64,000 nt of DNA from an uncultured Bacteroidia bacterium (GCA_902801205.1 CADCHE010000003.1:1-64000), one strand, 5' to 3'. Positions 10,690-19,589 are shown, counted from the first letter of the stretch. The notes: generated by a model not told the origin, from the letters alone. Program-made: numbers and translations.

Positions 10690-11514
10690 ATGCCCAGGGA
10701 GAAATCGGTTGCAGCCGGCATCGTCAGCCTTGCGGTTTTCCTCTTGCTGGAAGCCGCAAGCCTGCTTATGCTCACGCACAACGGTACGCTCCAGCGGCTG
10801 GCCGTCGCCCGCATCGGACACGGTTTCATGGCGAAGACCTGGGGGACGACCCAGCGCATCAGCGGCTATTTCTCGCTGGCCCGCACCAATGACGAGCTGG
10901 CGCAGGAGAACCATTCCCTGACGGAACGGCTGCGGGCGCTCAAGGCGGTGGCCGAGGTGACGCCGTACGACTCCCTGACGGCCGTCCCGCCGGACGGGTT
11001 CAAATACACGTCGGCCAAGATCATCAAGTCCGGTACGAACTCGCAGCACAACTACATCCTGATCGACAAGGGCAGCGACGACGGCATCGTCCAGAACGCC
11101 GGCATCATCACGTCGAAGGGCGTGGTCGGCATCGTGGAGGCCGTCAGCCGCCATTACGCCTACGCCATCTCCTTCCTGAACACGGAGGTGAACATCAGCG
11201 CCCGCATCGGCACGGACGGTGCCGTGGGCCCGCTCGCCTGGGACGGCACGTCCACGAACCGCGGACTGCTGAAGGAGATTTCGCTGCACGTCAAGTTCGC
11301 TCCAGGCGACACCGTCTACACGAGCGGCTACTCCACCATCTTCCCGGCGGACATCCCGCTGGGCGTGACCGGTGATGCGCGCGTCATCAACGGCGCCACC
11401 AACGAGATCCAAGTCACGCTCTTCCAGGACTATACGATGCTGAAGTATGTCACCGTCGTAGAGAACCTCCACCGCGAGGAGATCGAATCGCTGACCGGAC
11501 CCGAAAAGAAGTAG
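10690..11514 (+). CDS. mreC: Rod shape-determining protein MreC
   Basis: The 274-residue protein has an N-terminal membrane anchor (about 8-27), a coiled coil (ARTNDELAQENHSLTERL) and the periplasmic MreC beta domain (YILIDKGSDDGIVQNAGII, GVVGIVEAVS). It links cytoplasmic MreB to periplasmic PBP2. It is tightly packed between mreB and mreD. Confidence 0.95.
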   Translation: MPREKSVAAGIVSLAVFLLLEAASLLMLTHNGTLQRLAVARIGHGFMAKTWGTTQRISGYFSLARTNDELAQENHSLTERLRALKAVAEVTPYDSLTAVPPDGFKYTSAKIIKSGTNSQHNYILIDKGSDDGIVQNAGIITSKGVVGIVEAVSRHYAYAISFLNTEVNISARIGTDGAVGPLAWDGTSTNRGLLKEISLHVKFAPGDTVYTSGYSTIFPADIPLGVTGDARVINGATNEIQVTLFQDYTMLKYVTVVENLHREEIESLTGPEKK

Positions 11515-11518
11515 CGCC

Positions 11519-12028
11519 ATGAGAAACAAGCCGGTCCTGACCTTCATCCTCTTCGTCGTCGCGCAGATGCTGCTGACGAACTATTTCCACGTCGGAGCGT
11601 ATGTCGTGCTGACGATCCTGCCGGTGCTCATCCTGTGCCTGCCCACCACCGTCGCGACGGTGCCGGCCATGTGCATCGCCTTCGCCTCCGGGCTGGCGGT
11701 GGACTTCCTGGCGGAAGGGACGCTGGGCCTCAACGCACTCTCGCTCGTCCCGGTCGCCTTCATCCGCAAGGGGTTGGTCGGGCTGATCTTCGGCATGGAG
11801 CCGTTCGAGCACAAAGAGAGCATCTCACTGAAGAAATACGGCTTCGCGAAGATGTCCGTGGCGATCCTCCTGTCGCTGGCCCTCTTCCTGGTCATCTACA
11901 TCCTGGCGGAATGCGCCTTCACCCGGCCGCTGTGGTTCCTGGCCACGCGGGCGGGCGTTTCGCTCCTGGCCAGCTACGCCGTCTGCATCCTCATCGTGAA
12001 CCTGCTGACCGATGATGATAGAAGGTAA
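11519..12028 (+). CDS. mreD: Rod shape-determining protein MreD
   Basis: This 169-residue protein is almost entirely hydrophobic, with about five membrane helices, consistent with MreD. Position between mreC and the PBP2 gene is the main evidence, since MreD is poorly conserved. Its last 17 nt overlap the PBP2 ORF, indicating coupled translation. Confidence 0.88.
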   Translation: MRNKPVLTFILFVVAQMLLTNYFHVGAYVVLTILPVLILCLPTTVATVPAMCIAFASGLAVDFLAEGTLGLNALSLVPVAFIRKGLVGLIFGMEPFEHKESISLKKYGFAKMSVAILLSLALFLVIYILAECAFTRPLWFLATRAGVSLLASYAVCILIVNLLTDDDRR

Positions 12029-13862
12029 CGGGCGGCGCATCAAGCTGATGATCGGGTTGATGATCGTTGCGGCCATCATCCTGGGCAAGCTTTTCTACAT
12101 CCAGATCGTCGACGAAAAATACAAGATCAACGCGACCAACCAGTCGATGTACTATGAGATCATCTACCCGACGCGCGGCATCATCTACGACCGCAACGGG
12201 AAGATCATCGTGGGCAACAAAGTGGCGTACGACATCCTGGTGACGCCGCGCGAGGTCGGTCCGTTCGACACGCTGCTGCTCGCCGGGGCGCTGGGCGTAC
12301 CGGTGGAGCAGATCCGCTCCAAGATGGCCGAGTACGACCGGAACCGCCGGCGGATCGGCTACCAGAGCGTGGTGATGTTCAAGCAGATCCCGCCGGAGAC
12401 GTACATCAAGTTCGCCGAGCTCCAGTACAACTTCCCGGGCTTCCGGGGGCAGGCCCGTTCGATCCGGGAGTATCCCGTGAACGCGGGCGGCAACCTGCTG
12501 GGGTACGTGTCGGAGGTGGATGCCGCCTTCCTGGAGAAGCATCCGGGGGAATACCGGCCCGGGGACTATGCGGGCAAGACCGGCATCGAGGCGGCCCGCG
12601 AACAGGACCTCAAGGGAGAGAAGGGCTACCACATCTGGCTGCGGAACTCGCGCAACCAGATCGAGCAGCGCTTCCAGGACGGGGCGATGGACAAGGAGGC
12701 CGTGCCGGGGCACGATATCGTGACGACGATCGACGCCGACCTGCAGCAGTTCGGGCAGCAGCTGATGCAGAACAAGGTGGGCAGCCTGGTGGCCATCGAA
12801 CCGGCCACGGGCGAGATCCTGACGCTGGTCTCCAGCCCGGGTATCGACGTAAGCATGCTGGCCGACATCGGGCAGCATTACGACGAGATCATCAAGAATC
12901 CGCACCGGCCGATGTTCAACCGGGCGGTACAGGCCAACTATCCGCCGGGCTCCGTCTTCAAGCTGGTGAACGGCCTGATCGGCCTGGAGGAGGGAACGCT
13001 GCGGCCGGAGATGCTGTACCCCTGCGCCCACGGCTATCCGCTGGGCGACCACCGTCCGGGATGCCACGGCCACAAGTCGCCCATCAACCTGGAGGAGGCC
13101 ATCATGATGTCCTGCAACTCGTACTTCACCTTCGCCCTGCGCGAGGTGCTGGAGAACAAGAAGTATGCGAACATCGGAGAGGCGCTCGACAAGTGGAACG
13201 AGTATGCGCACAGCCTGGGCTTCGGCCGCAAGCTGGGCAGTGATTTCCCTTCCGAACTGGGCGGCGGACTGCCGACGACCAAACGCTACAACAAGGTGTA
13301 CGGCAAGGGCGGATGGAAGTTCGCGACGATCAAGTCGATGTCCATCGGGCAGGGCGAGGTGGACGCGACGCCGCTCCAGATCGCCAACCTGGCGGCGACG
13401 GTGGCCAACCGCGGGTACTATATCATCCCGCACATCATCAAGGAGTCTGAGGGCGTTGAGATCGAGGACAAATACAAGGAGAAGCAGTATACGATGGTGG
13501 ATGCCTCGCACTTCCCCAAGGTGGTGCAGGGCATGTGGCGGGCCGTGAACAGCGGCGCGGGCATGGGCGGTACGGCGTGGATCGCGCACGTGGACGGCCT
13601 GGACATCTGCGGAAAAACGGGCACGGCGCAGAACTCGCGCGGGGCCGACAACTCCGTCTTCATCTGCTTCGCGCCGAAGGACAATCCGAAGATTGCCGTC
13701 GCGGCCTATGTGGAAAACGGCGGCTTCGGGGCCACCTGGGCGGCGCCCATCGCTTCGCTGCTGGTGGAGAAATACTTGAACGGAGAGATCGCCGAGCAAC
13801 GGAAACCGCTGGAAACGAGAATCTTGCAAGGCAACCTGATGGCGCGGGTAAAAGGATATTGA
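12012..13862 (+). CDS. mrdA: Penicillin-binding protein 2 (elongasome transpeptidase)
   Basis: The 616-residue class B PBP has an N-terminal membrane anchor, a dimerisation domain (YPTRGIIYDRNGKI), and transpeptidase motifs SVFK (Ser314-Lys317), SCN and KTGTAQ. It crosslinks peptidoglycan in the lateral wall with RodA. The start codon lies inside mreD; a second ATG follows immediately, so the start is uncertain by one residue. Stop to rodA start is 4 nt. Confidence 0.96.
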   Translation: MMIEGNGRRIKLMIGLMIVAAIILGKLFYIQIVDEKYKINATNQSMYYEIIYPTRGIIYDRNGKIIVGNKVAYDILVTPREVGPFDTLLLAGALGVPVEQIRSKMAEYDRNRRRIGYQSVVMFKQIPPETYIKFAELQYNFPGFRGQARSIREYPVNAGGNLLGYVSEVDAAFLEKHPGEYRPGDYAGKTGIEAAREQDLKGEKGYHIWLRNSRNQIEQRFQDGAMDKEAVPGHDIVTTIDADLQQFGQQLMQNKVGSLVAIEPATGEILTLVSSPGIDVSMLADIGQHYDEIIKNPHRPMFNRAVQANYPPGSVFKLVNGLIGLEEGTLRPEMLYPCAHGYPLGDHRPGCHGHKSPINLEEAIMMSCNSYFTFALREVLENKKYANIGEALDKWNEYAHSLGFGRKLGSDFPSELGGGLPTTKRYNKVYGKGGWKFATIKSMSIGQGEVDATPLQIANLAATVANRGYYIIPHIIKESEGVEIEDKYKEKQYTMVDASHFPKVVQGMWRAVNSGAGMGGTAWIAHVDGLDICGKTGTAQNSRGADNSVFICFAPKDNPKIAVAAYVENGGFGATWAAPIASLLVEKYLNGEIAEQRKPLETRILQGNLMARVKGY

Positions 13863-13866
13863 CACG

Positions 13867-15321
13867 ATGACGGGAGAGAATTTTTCGGACAGGGGAATGA
13901 AGCATTCCGTGGACTGGAGGCTGGTGGTCACCTACCTGCTTCTGATCCTCATCGGGTGGGTGAACATCTACGCGTCCATCCACTCCGAGGGGCCCGCTTC
14001 GATCTTCGACTTTTCCTTCCGATGCGGGAAACAGTTCGTCTGGATCCTGACGGCCGTCGCGCTGGCCGCGCTCATCCTCTTCGTGATCAATCCGGGGGTC
14101 TGGCAGAGTGCCGCCGTCCCCATCTACCTCTTCGTACTGGTGCTGCTGGTCGCGGTGATCTTCCTGGGCATCGAGGTGAAGGGGTCGCGGTCGTGGTTCG
14201 AATTCGGCCCCGTACGTTTCCAGCCGGCGGAGATATCGAAGATTTCCACGTCGCTCCTGCTGGCGTCCGTGATGAGCCAGCCGGGGTATAAGATCACGAA
14301 AACCAAGTACTTCCTGCTGACGGCCCTGGTCATCGGGCTGCCGATGCTCATCATCCTGGGCGAAAGCGAGACGGGCTCGGCCCTGGTCTATGCGGGCTTC
14401 ATCTTCGTGATGTACCGCGAGGGGCTTTCGGGCTGGTGGATCTTCAGCATCCTGGTGGCCATCCTCCTGTTCATCCTCACGCTCACCCTGTCGCCGTATG
14501 TCAGCGTGCTGGTGCTGCTGGGGATCGTCGCACTGGGGGTCATCGTCCAGGGGAAACGGCTCGACAAGTGGCTGCCCATCAACCTGGGCGTGCTGTTGCT
14601 GCTGGCTTTCCTGCCTCGGCTGATGGGGCTGGCGGCGGGCAAATGGTCCTTCCTGGAGGGCGTGCAGCCGCTGTACATCCTGCTGGGCATCTGCCTGTGC
14701 GCCGCGACGTATTTCATCTACAAGGGGTTCGTGTCGCGCAACCGCTACCTGATGCTTTCGGCCCTCGGGGTCGTAGCGGGCATCGCCCTGGTGCTCTCGA
14801 CCGACGTCATTTTCAACAGCGTGCTGCAGGACCACCAGCGCAAGCGGATCGAGGTGCTGCTGGGCATCAAGGAGGATCCGGCGGGCGTGGGGTACAACGT
14901 GGCGCAGAGCATGATCGCGATCGGTTCGGGCGGGCTTACGGGCAAGGGCTTCCTGAACGGGACGCAGACGACGTTCGGTTTCGTGCCCGAGCAGAGCACG
15001 GACTTCATCTTCTGTACGGTGGGTGAGGAATGGGGGTTCCTGGGCTGCGCGCTGGTCATCCTGCTGTATGTCTTCCTGATCTACAGGATTGTCGCGGATG
15101 CGGAGAAATGCCGGGAGTCGTTCACGCGCATCTACGGCTACTGCGTGGCGGCATGCATCTTCATGCACCTGTTCATCAACATCGGCATGACGATCGGGCT
15201 GATGCCGGTCATCGGCATCCCGCTGCCGCTGCTCAGTTACGGCGGATCGTCGCTCTGGGCCTTCACGGTGCTCATTTTCATTTTCATCTCCCTTTACCGG
15301 CAGGAGAAGAAGTATTATTAA
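13867..15321 (+). CDS. rodA: SEDS glycosyltransferase RodA
   Basis: The 484-residue polytopic SEDS-family peptidoglycan polymerase has the signatures SWFEFGPVRFQPAEISK, FVPEQSTDFIF and GIPLPLLSYGGSS. At 484 residues it is longer than many RodA proteins, with an extended hydrophobic middle. It is the last gene of the elongasome operon. No hairpin terminator follows; the repeat tract at 15345-15640 begins soon after. Confidence 0.95.
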   Translation: MTGENFSDRGMKHSVDWRLVVTYLLLILIGWVNIYASIHSEGPASIFDFSFRCGKQFVWILTAVALAALILFVINPGVWQSAAVPIYLFVLVLLVAVIFLGIEVKGSRSWFEFGPVRFQPAEISKISTSLLLASVMSQPGYKITKTKYFLLTALVIGLPMLIILGESETGSALVYAGFIFVMYREGLSGWWIFSILVAILLFILTLTLSPYVSVLVLLGIVALGVIVQGKRLDKWLPINLGVLLLLAFLPRLMGLAAGKWSFLEGVQPLYILLGICLCAATYFIYKGFVSRNRYLMLSALGVVAGIALVLSTDVIFNSVLQDHQRKRIEVLLGIKEDPAGVGYNVAQSMIAIGSGGLTGKGFLNGTQTTFGFVPEQSTDFIFCTVGEEWGFLGCALVILLYVFLIYRIVADAEKCRESFTRIYGYCVAACIFMHLFINIGMTIGLMPVIGIPLPLLSYGGSSLWAFTVLIFIFISLYRQEKKYY

Positions 15322-15331
15322 AAATTCTCCG

Positions 15332-15339
15332 TATCTTTG
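15332..15339 (+). promoter_or_regulatory. Candidate promoter upstream of repeat tract and tRNA-Leu
   Basis: TATCTTTG, a perfect -7 match, lies 11 nt after the rodA stop. No ORF starts nearby, so it would transcribe the repeat tract and tRNA-Leu, with a leader of about 300 nt. A clear -33 box is not visible. Confidence 0.45.
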
Positions 15340-15404
15340 CCTTGTCAGCCGCATCGGCGCGCCCGTCCGGCACGGCCAGCCCGTCCGGCCCGCTCCGGTC
15401 CGCT

Positions 15405-15625
15405 CCGGGTTTTGGGTTTTGTCCCGGAGTTCGGCCTGAGGTACGGCCTGGGGGTCGCCTGAGTTATGGCCTTGGGGTCGCCTGAGGTTCGTCTCGGGTT
15501 ACGGCCTTGGGGTCGCCCTGGGGTTCGCCTTAGGTTCGTCTCGGGTTACGGCCTGAGGTCGGCCTGGGGTATGGCCTGGGGTCTGCCTCGGGGTTCGCCT
15601 TAGGTTCGCCTCGGGTTCCGGACGC
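15405..15625 (+). repeat. Degenerate 10-14-nt tandem repeat tract
   Basis: About 17 imperfect units of 10-14 nt are strung together, variants of GGGTTCGCCTGA and GGTTACGGCCTTG. A longer block, GGTTCGTCTCGGGTTACGGC, occurs twice (from about 15487 and from about 15533). The region 15322-15647 contains no credible gene: the minus-strand reading frame through it is only a low-complexity Pro/Arg/Thr stretch. There are no conserved spacers, so it is not CRISPR. Confidence 0.7.
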
Positions 15626-15647
15626 CGCTCCGACCGCTGACGACAAT

Positions 15648-15732
15648 GCCTTGGTGGTGAAATGGTAGACACGAGGGACTTAAAATCCCTTGGCCCGCAA
15701 GGGCCGTGCGGGTTCGATTCCCGCCCGGGGCA
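15648..15732 (+). tRNA. tRNA-Leu (anticodon UAA)
   Basis: The acceptor GCCTTGG pairs with CCGGGGC (with G-U pairs). The anticodon arm is AGGGA-CTTAAAA-TCCCT, giving UAA. The long variable arm GGCCCGCAAGGGCC and T arm GCGGG-TTCGATT-CCCGC are present. The 3' CCA is not encoded (CGA follows). The AT-rich island begins directly downstream, so this tRNA may be an integration site, although no flanking repeat was found. Confidence 0.94.
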
Positions 15733-15737
15733 CGAGC

Positions 15738-15775
15738 CCAACTAATTGATATTAAATTAGTTGGACTTATTATTT
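15738..15775 (+). terminator. Terminator-like hairpin after tRNA-Leu
   Basis: A perfect 10-bp stem, CCAACTAATT (15738-15747) with AATTAGTTGG (15755-15764), is followed by a T-rich run (ACTTATTATTTCT). Confidence 0.7.
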
Positions 15776-15853
15776 CTACTCGTTGTCTTCGACAACCTGT
15801 CAATCTATCGCCAAACAACCAAACGACAACACTCAAAACTTGGAAAAGCGCGC

Positions 15854-16222
15854 TTATGCACCAGGAACGCTCGCTGGTTTAAGGTCCCCAAAAGACACGC
15901 CGCCTTTCAGAAACCGCCTGAACTTTCCCACTTCAGATATTTGTTCAGCAGGGCTGAGGGCATGAAAAAGAATCTTTCGAAGATCACTATCTCCCGTCGC
16001 CCCAAGCAGTTCTATCTCTAATTCATCGATAATGTACAAATCCCCATAAAGATACAACCCCGTCTTCTCATCATGGAACCGGCGACAGGTATCGCTTCTA
16101 TAGAACACATCCAACGCATCCGTTAGGGAAATCCGGAAAAGTTCGGATATCTTTACAACTATGCATCCGATCCTTGAGTATAGAATGATTTTACGAACTT
16201 GACTATTATCTTCTGGGGTCAT
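15854..16222 (-). CDS. DUF3791-like small protein
   Basis: The first 70 or so residues of this 122-residue protein (SRIGCIVVKISELFRISLT, ALDVFYRSDTCRRF, LYLYGDLYIIDELEIEL) resemble DUF3791 proteins. Those are usually about 70 residues and often paired with a DUF3990 ADP-ribosyltransferase-like partner in putative toxin-antitoxin loci. Here no DUF3990 gene is adjacent, and the protein has an extra C-terminal segment of about 45 residues. Family assignment is from memory of the pattern. A possible -7 box TAGTTTTG lies at 16305-16312. Base composition is more AT-rich than the core genes. Confidence 0.5.
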   Translation of the reverse strand: MTPEDNSQVRKIILYSRIGCIVVKISELFRISLTDALDVFYRSDTCRRFHDEKTGLYLYGDLYIIDELEIELLGATGDSDLRKILFHALSPAEQISEVGKFRRFLKGGVSFGDLKPASVPGA

Positions 16223-16360
16223 ATGAGACCATTACTCAACATTGAATTGGTAGGAGTTGAGAGTAGCATATCGCCCCTTCAACAGTCGATAAAGGACACC
16301 ACCAAAACTAACAAGATTTCGACCTTAGTTCCGAATATACAACTGAAAAAAACAATCTCA

Positions 16361-18739
16361 CTAATTGTTTACTATACCTAGAAACTCTCCGATGATACGA
16401 AAAGAATCAGAATCCGCCTCGTTCAAAACGATGGGATTATAGTTTGGATTCAGTGGCTTAAGTTGGATCTCGGAATGCAACCATGTGCCATCGGGATTGA
16501 AATGCTTTTCACTGGTATATTGTTTAATGGCGTAACTCCCACCATACTCGGGATCGAACGCGATATGGTTTTGGACCAAGACGATTTTCCCTTCTCTGCT
16601 TCCGGCCGGATTTGCTCGAAAAACGCAATAGTCTCCATCATGTATCTTTGGCTCCATAGAATTTCCAGAAGCTCTCACGACGAACATATTTCGGTTAAGC
16701 TTTCCCATACTCTCCACGCGAATCCAGCCAAGTTCTTCAACTTCCTCACCTTCACCAAAATAGCCACACGCGGCTCGTAATGAATAAAGAGGAAGGAAAT
16801 CAACGTATTTCACGTCGTGGCCCACTTGAGGCTCAATTCTGATATGAGACTGAATTTCAGGCTTCACTACGGGCGGAACGACCTTCTGTACCAACAACGA
16901 GCGTGCATACGATGCCATATTAGGGTCACAAAAGTAGACATAGCATCCTTTCATCCCGCGAGAGAATAAAACACGGTATGTGTTTTTAATCAGTTCATCA
17001 GCCTTCTTATCAGCTGAAACTGGATCTTTCTTGTATAGCTGTCTAAGTCCCTGCATCGCCTTATCTCGCCCAGGATGTTCTCGGAAATCAGTGACGACCC
17101 TGCCATTCTCAAACCTCAAGTCATTCCCAACAATAACACCGACATAGTCTAACTCGAGCCCTTGGCAAGTATGGATACAACCAATTTCGTTCACGGAACC
17201 GGGTTCTATAATCCAGCGCTGTCCATAGGAGTTCAGATTCCACTTCATGCTGAAGTGATGGTCTGGAATCACAATATCATCTAAATGCTTATCTGTCTTA
17301 CTCACCCAATCCCAACAGTATCCAGCCACCAAGCGAGACTTGTTATTCCCGTTTTTCGCAACAATGGCTTTACGCAAAGAAACCGGATCATCAAATATTT
17401 GGAAATCAAAGTCATCCGGAGAGAGTCGAATATTAGCTGTTTCTCGTAATTGAAGCAAATTGTCGAGCCAACTTAGATAGCCATCAGATCCATTACAGCG
17501 GAACTGAGATTCTAGCTTTAGATGCGTTATCGCATGTTTAAACGATGCCGCATATTTAACAATAGTATCAGTTCCTCCAACATCCTGCATAGTAACGCGT
17601 TGGCTATTGTCTACCAGGAAGATTGCCATTTTTGAGGCATTGATGATCTCCTTTATTTGGTTCTCTCCTAAGTTCTGGTACATACCGCTTTTCATAGATA
17701 AGCGGTGTGCCTCATCCACAATCAGTACATCAAATGTATTGTTCTTCGTATCAACGTATTTCCCGGATCCTACGAATAAATTGTCAATATTGCTTTTTCG
17801 CATACTTCCGGTCAACTTGGCTGTATAGACTTGGCGAGGCGCGGAGTTCTTGGAAACATATTGCGTGACTAAACCGCGTTTTGTTAACTCGACCAGCAGA
17901 TTGACAGCCAATACACTCTTTCCTGTCCCTGGACCGCCTTCAATGATTAGGATTTGCTTTTTGACTCCGTCTGCACGTTGACTCAACTCAAGTGCTGTTT
18001 CGTATGCTACCTTTTGGTCGTCCAGTAGGATAAACTCCGGATTCCCCTTCAACATAGATGACAGCGTGTCGGCTAGCTGTTTTGATGGGCGAATACGGCC
18101 ATTCTCAATTTTATACAGCAGGTCCCTGTCGTCGCCTTTCGTTATGTATTTCTTGATAAACTCCCGTAATTTCTGTGCGTCTCTCTTGAAAAAAGCCGGA
18201 GCCAATTTTAGATAATAAGCGTAAAACGGATTGTTCAGCACATTATCTTCCGGATAGTTATGCAGGTATGCACAGGGATGGAGGCCGATTCTATCATCTT
18301 GGACGGTCGTATTATAATCTCTCAAGGTAGCAGCATAGGACCAAGCTTGGTAAGAAGGATGGGCAGTCTCAGCCTCACCATGTTCAAAGCGAGTTACAAC
18401 CACCCCGTCTTTTGCAGTCATCTTGGCAGATTGCCACTGCTTCAGTTCAACGATAACGATAGAAGAAGCGCCATTATTATCTACTCCTGAAATGATAAAG
18501 TCTATCCGTTTCGATGTGAGTGGTATTTGATATTCGATAGATATTCCGCAATCCTCAGGTATGGCAGGATCGCCAAGAACCCGATCCATATACTGTAAAG
18601 AGTTGTTCCAGGAACGAATCTCATTGTTGGAAGTATGCCTTCCCAAATGAGCAAAAAAAGCGTCTTCAATCTTATCCACGAGAACCCCATCAAGGATATC
18701 TTGCGAGAATCCGTTTTTGGTGGAACTATAAACGATCAT
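16361..18739 (-). CDS. Nuclease-helicase-UmuD-like S24 peptidase fusion
   Basis: The 792-residue protein has three modules. Residues 60-160 look like a PD-(D/E)XK nuclease (KRIDFIISG with Asp80, then IVIVELKQW with Glu98 and Lys100). Residues 235-640 are a DUF2075/SF1-type helicase: Walker A GGPGTGKS (268-275), Walker B VLIVDEAH (ending at 345), and later helicase motifs such as IHTCQGLELDYVGVIVG. Residues 645-792 are an S24 domain like UmuD: a Cys658-Gly659 candidate cleavage site, Ser694 in ASGNSMEP and Lys739 in AIKQY. The Cys-to-Ser distance (36) equals that of UmuD. The start overlaps the MazG-like stop (ATGA), so the two are co-translated. A role in damage-triggered defence is inference. 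Confidence 0.85.
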   Translation of the reverse strand: MIVYSSTKNGFSQDILDGVLVDKIEDAFFAHLGRHTSNNEIRSWNNSLQYMDRVLGDPAIPEDCGISIEYQIPLTSKRIDFIISGVDNNGASSIVIVELKQWQSAKMTAKDGVVVTRFEHGEAETAHPSYQAWSYAATLRDYNTTVQDDRIGLHPCAYLHNYPEDNVLNNPFYAYYLKLAPAFFKRDAQKLREFIKKYITKGDDRDLLYKIENGRIRPSKQLADTLSSMLKGNPEFILLDDQKVAYETALELSQRADGVKKQILIIEGGPGTGKSVLAVNLLVELTKRGLVTQYVSKNSAPRQVYTAKLTGSMRKSNIDNLFVGSGKYVDTKNNTFDVLIVDEAHRLSMKSGMYQNLGENQIKEIINASKMAIFLVDNSQRVTMQDVGGTDTIVKYAASFKHAITHLKLESQFRCNGSDGYLSWLDNLLQLRETANIRLSPDDFDFQIFDDPVSLRKAIVAKNGNNKSRLVAGYCWDWVSKTDKHLDDIVIPDHHFSMKWNLNSYGQRWIIEPGSVNEIGCIHTCQGLELDYVGVIVGNDLRFENGRVVTDFREHPGRDKAMQGLRQLYKKDPVSADKKADELIKNTYRVLFSRGMKGCYVYFCDPNMASYARSLLVQKVVPPVVKPEIQSHIRIEPQVGHDVKYVDFLPLYSLRAACGYFGEGEEVEELGWIRVESMGKLNRNMFVVRASGNSMEPKIHDGDYCVFRANPAGSREGKIVLVQNHIAFDPEYGGSYAIKQYTSEKHFNPDGTWLHSEIQLKPLNPNYNPIVLNEADSDSFRIIGEFLGIVNN

Positions 18740-19026
18740 AACTCATTGTATTTCTTAGCACTACCTTTAGCTTTTTCTACGGGATACTTTTGTGCATTTC
18801 GCCGAATCTTATCAAGCATAATCTTCTTGATATCAAGACTATACTTGTCAGCAATCTGGAAGGCATAATTAAGGACATCGGCCAACTCTTCCTTTACTTT
18901 GTCCAATTGTACTTCCTCGGGATCCTTCCCATTATGGAATTGATCCCAGTCCCGCTCCCGGTTAAAACTGCGCAACTCTTCAAGAATTGTCTCTATCTCT
19001 TCTTTCATGCTATCTATTTTCTGCAT
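18736..19026 (-). CDS. MazG-like nucleotide pyrophosphohydrolase, truncated core
   Basis: The 96-residue protein carries the family landmarks RDWDQFHNGKD, EELADVLNYAFQIAD and KYPVEKAKGSAKKY. Relatives as I recall them are about 110-120 residues, with a helix holding the first E-x-x-E metal ligands between the FHNPKD and EELADV motifs. Here that helix of roughly 20 residues is missing in frame, so one half of the metal site is absent and activity is doubtful. It is the first gene of the two-gene unit with the nuclease-helicase fusion. A -7 box lies at 19182-19189. Confidence 0.8.
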   Translation of the reverse strand: MQKIDSMKEEIETILEELRSFNRERDWDQFHNGKDPEEVQLDKVKEELADVLNYAFQIADKYSLDIKKIMLDKIRRNAQKYPVEKAKGSAKKYNEL

Positions 19027-19181
19027 ATTTGATTTTCAGCGAATTAACGACAACATATCAGCGAAATACTTTATATTCCTACAGTCTTTTCATAAACCAT
19101 TTTTGCAAATCGCCACAATCGGAAGGAATCTTCTAAAGGCGGCCATAACTGTTGGATCATATGTATGGATATTCGTACACA

Positions 19182-19189
19182 CAAAGTTA
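19182..19189 (-). promoter_or_regulatory. -7 box of the MazG/helicase unit
   Basis: TAACTTTG on the minus strand lies about 155 nt upstream of the MazG-like ATG. It is the only consensus box found there. The leader of about 150 nt would be unusually long for this window. Confidence 0.4.
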
Positions 19190-19516
19190 CACTTTTATCC
19201 GTAATTGTCTATACGAAAGAATTGAGGAAGAATTCCCTTCAAAAATAGAAAATGAGAGAAGGTTAGGGCCAAAGCCGCCTCCGCAGTTTTGTGAGAAGGT
19301 GGTGGCGGCATCGACGTAACCGGCAAAGAGAGGAAAGGCCGTCCGAAAGCTTTGGCTGTTCTCCTCTTGCGAATAAGACTTCTCTGTCATTTTGCTCTCT
19401 TCGGCAAAGACTCGAGCAACTCTTCCAGAAACCATCTTCTTATAGCGTTTTCCGTCCACAGTGAAGCCCAGATGAAAAAGTATATATTTCTTGTCACTAT
19501 TACGGAAAAGTGACAA
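19187..19516 (-). pseudogene. Possible remnant of a mobile-element protein
   Basis: The 109-residue reading frame contains FAGYVDAATTFSQNCGGG. This resembles an AGY-DAATT-S-GGGG signature I associate with C-termini of proteins from Bacteroidales mobile elements. The expected basic tail is not present, and the rest looks like drift. It may be a decayed fragment or chance. Confidence 0.22.
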
Positions 19517-19560
19517 GGTTTATATTATTTTAGCATAAACGGCCTTCTGCGCACCTCTGG

Positions 19561-19589
19561 ACGACTGTTTCAAAAAATGAAACAGTCGT
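19561..19589 (-). terminator. Perfect 12-bp hairpin after the XRE gene
   Basis: ACGACTGTTTCA (19561-19572) pairs with TGAAACAGTCGT (19578-19589) around a 5-nt A/T loop. It lies 2 nt beyond the stop codon of the regulator gene. It is probably a terminator, though without a long U tract. Confidence 0.6.

Noticed and set aside
15405..15625. CRISPR-like array
   Set aside because: Units are 10-14 nt, degenerate and contiguous, without conserved repeats separated by unique spacers; no cas genes are nearby.
15499..15741. Small minus-strand gene through the repeat tract
   Set aside because: Composition is a by-product of the repeats (Pro/Arg/Thr-rich), and the frame runs into tRNA-Leu.
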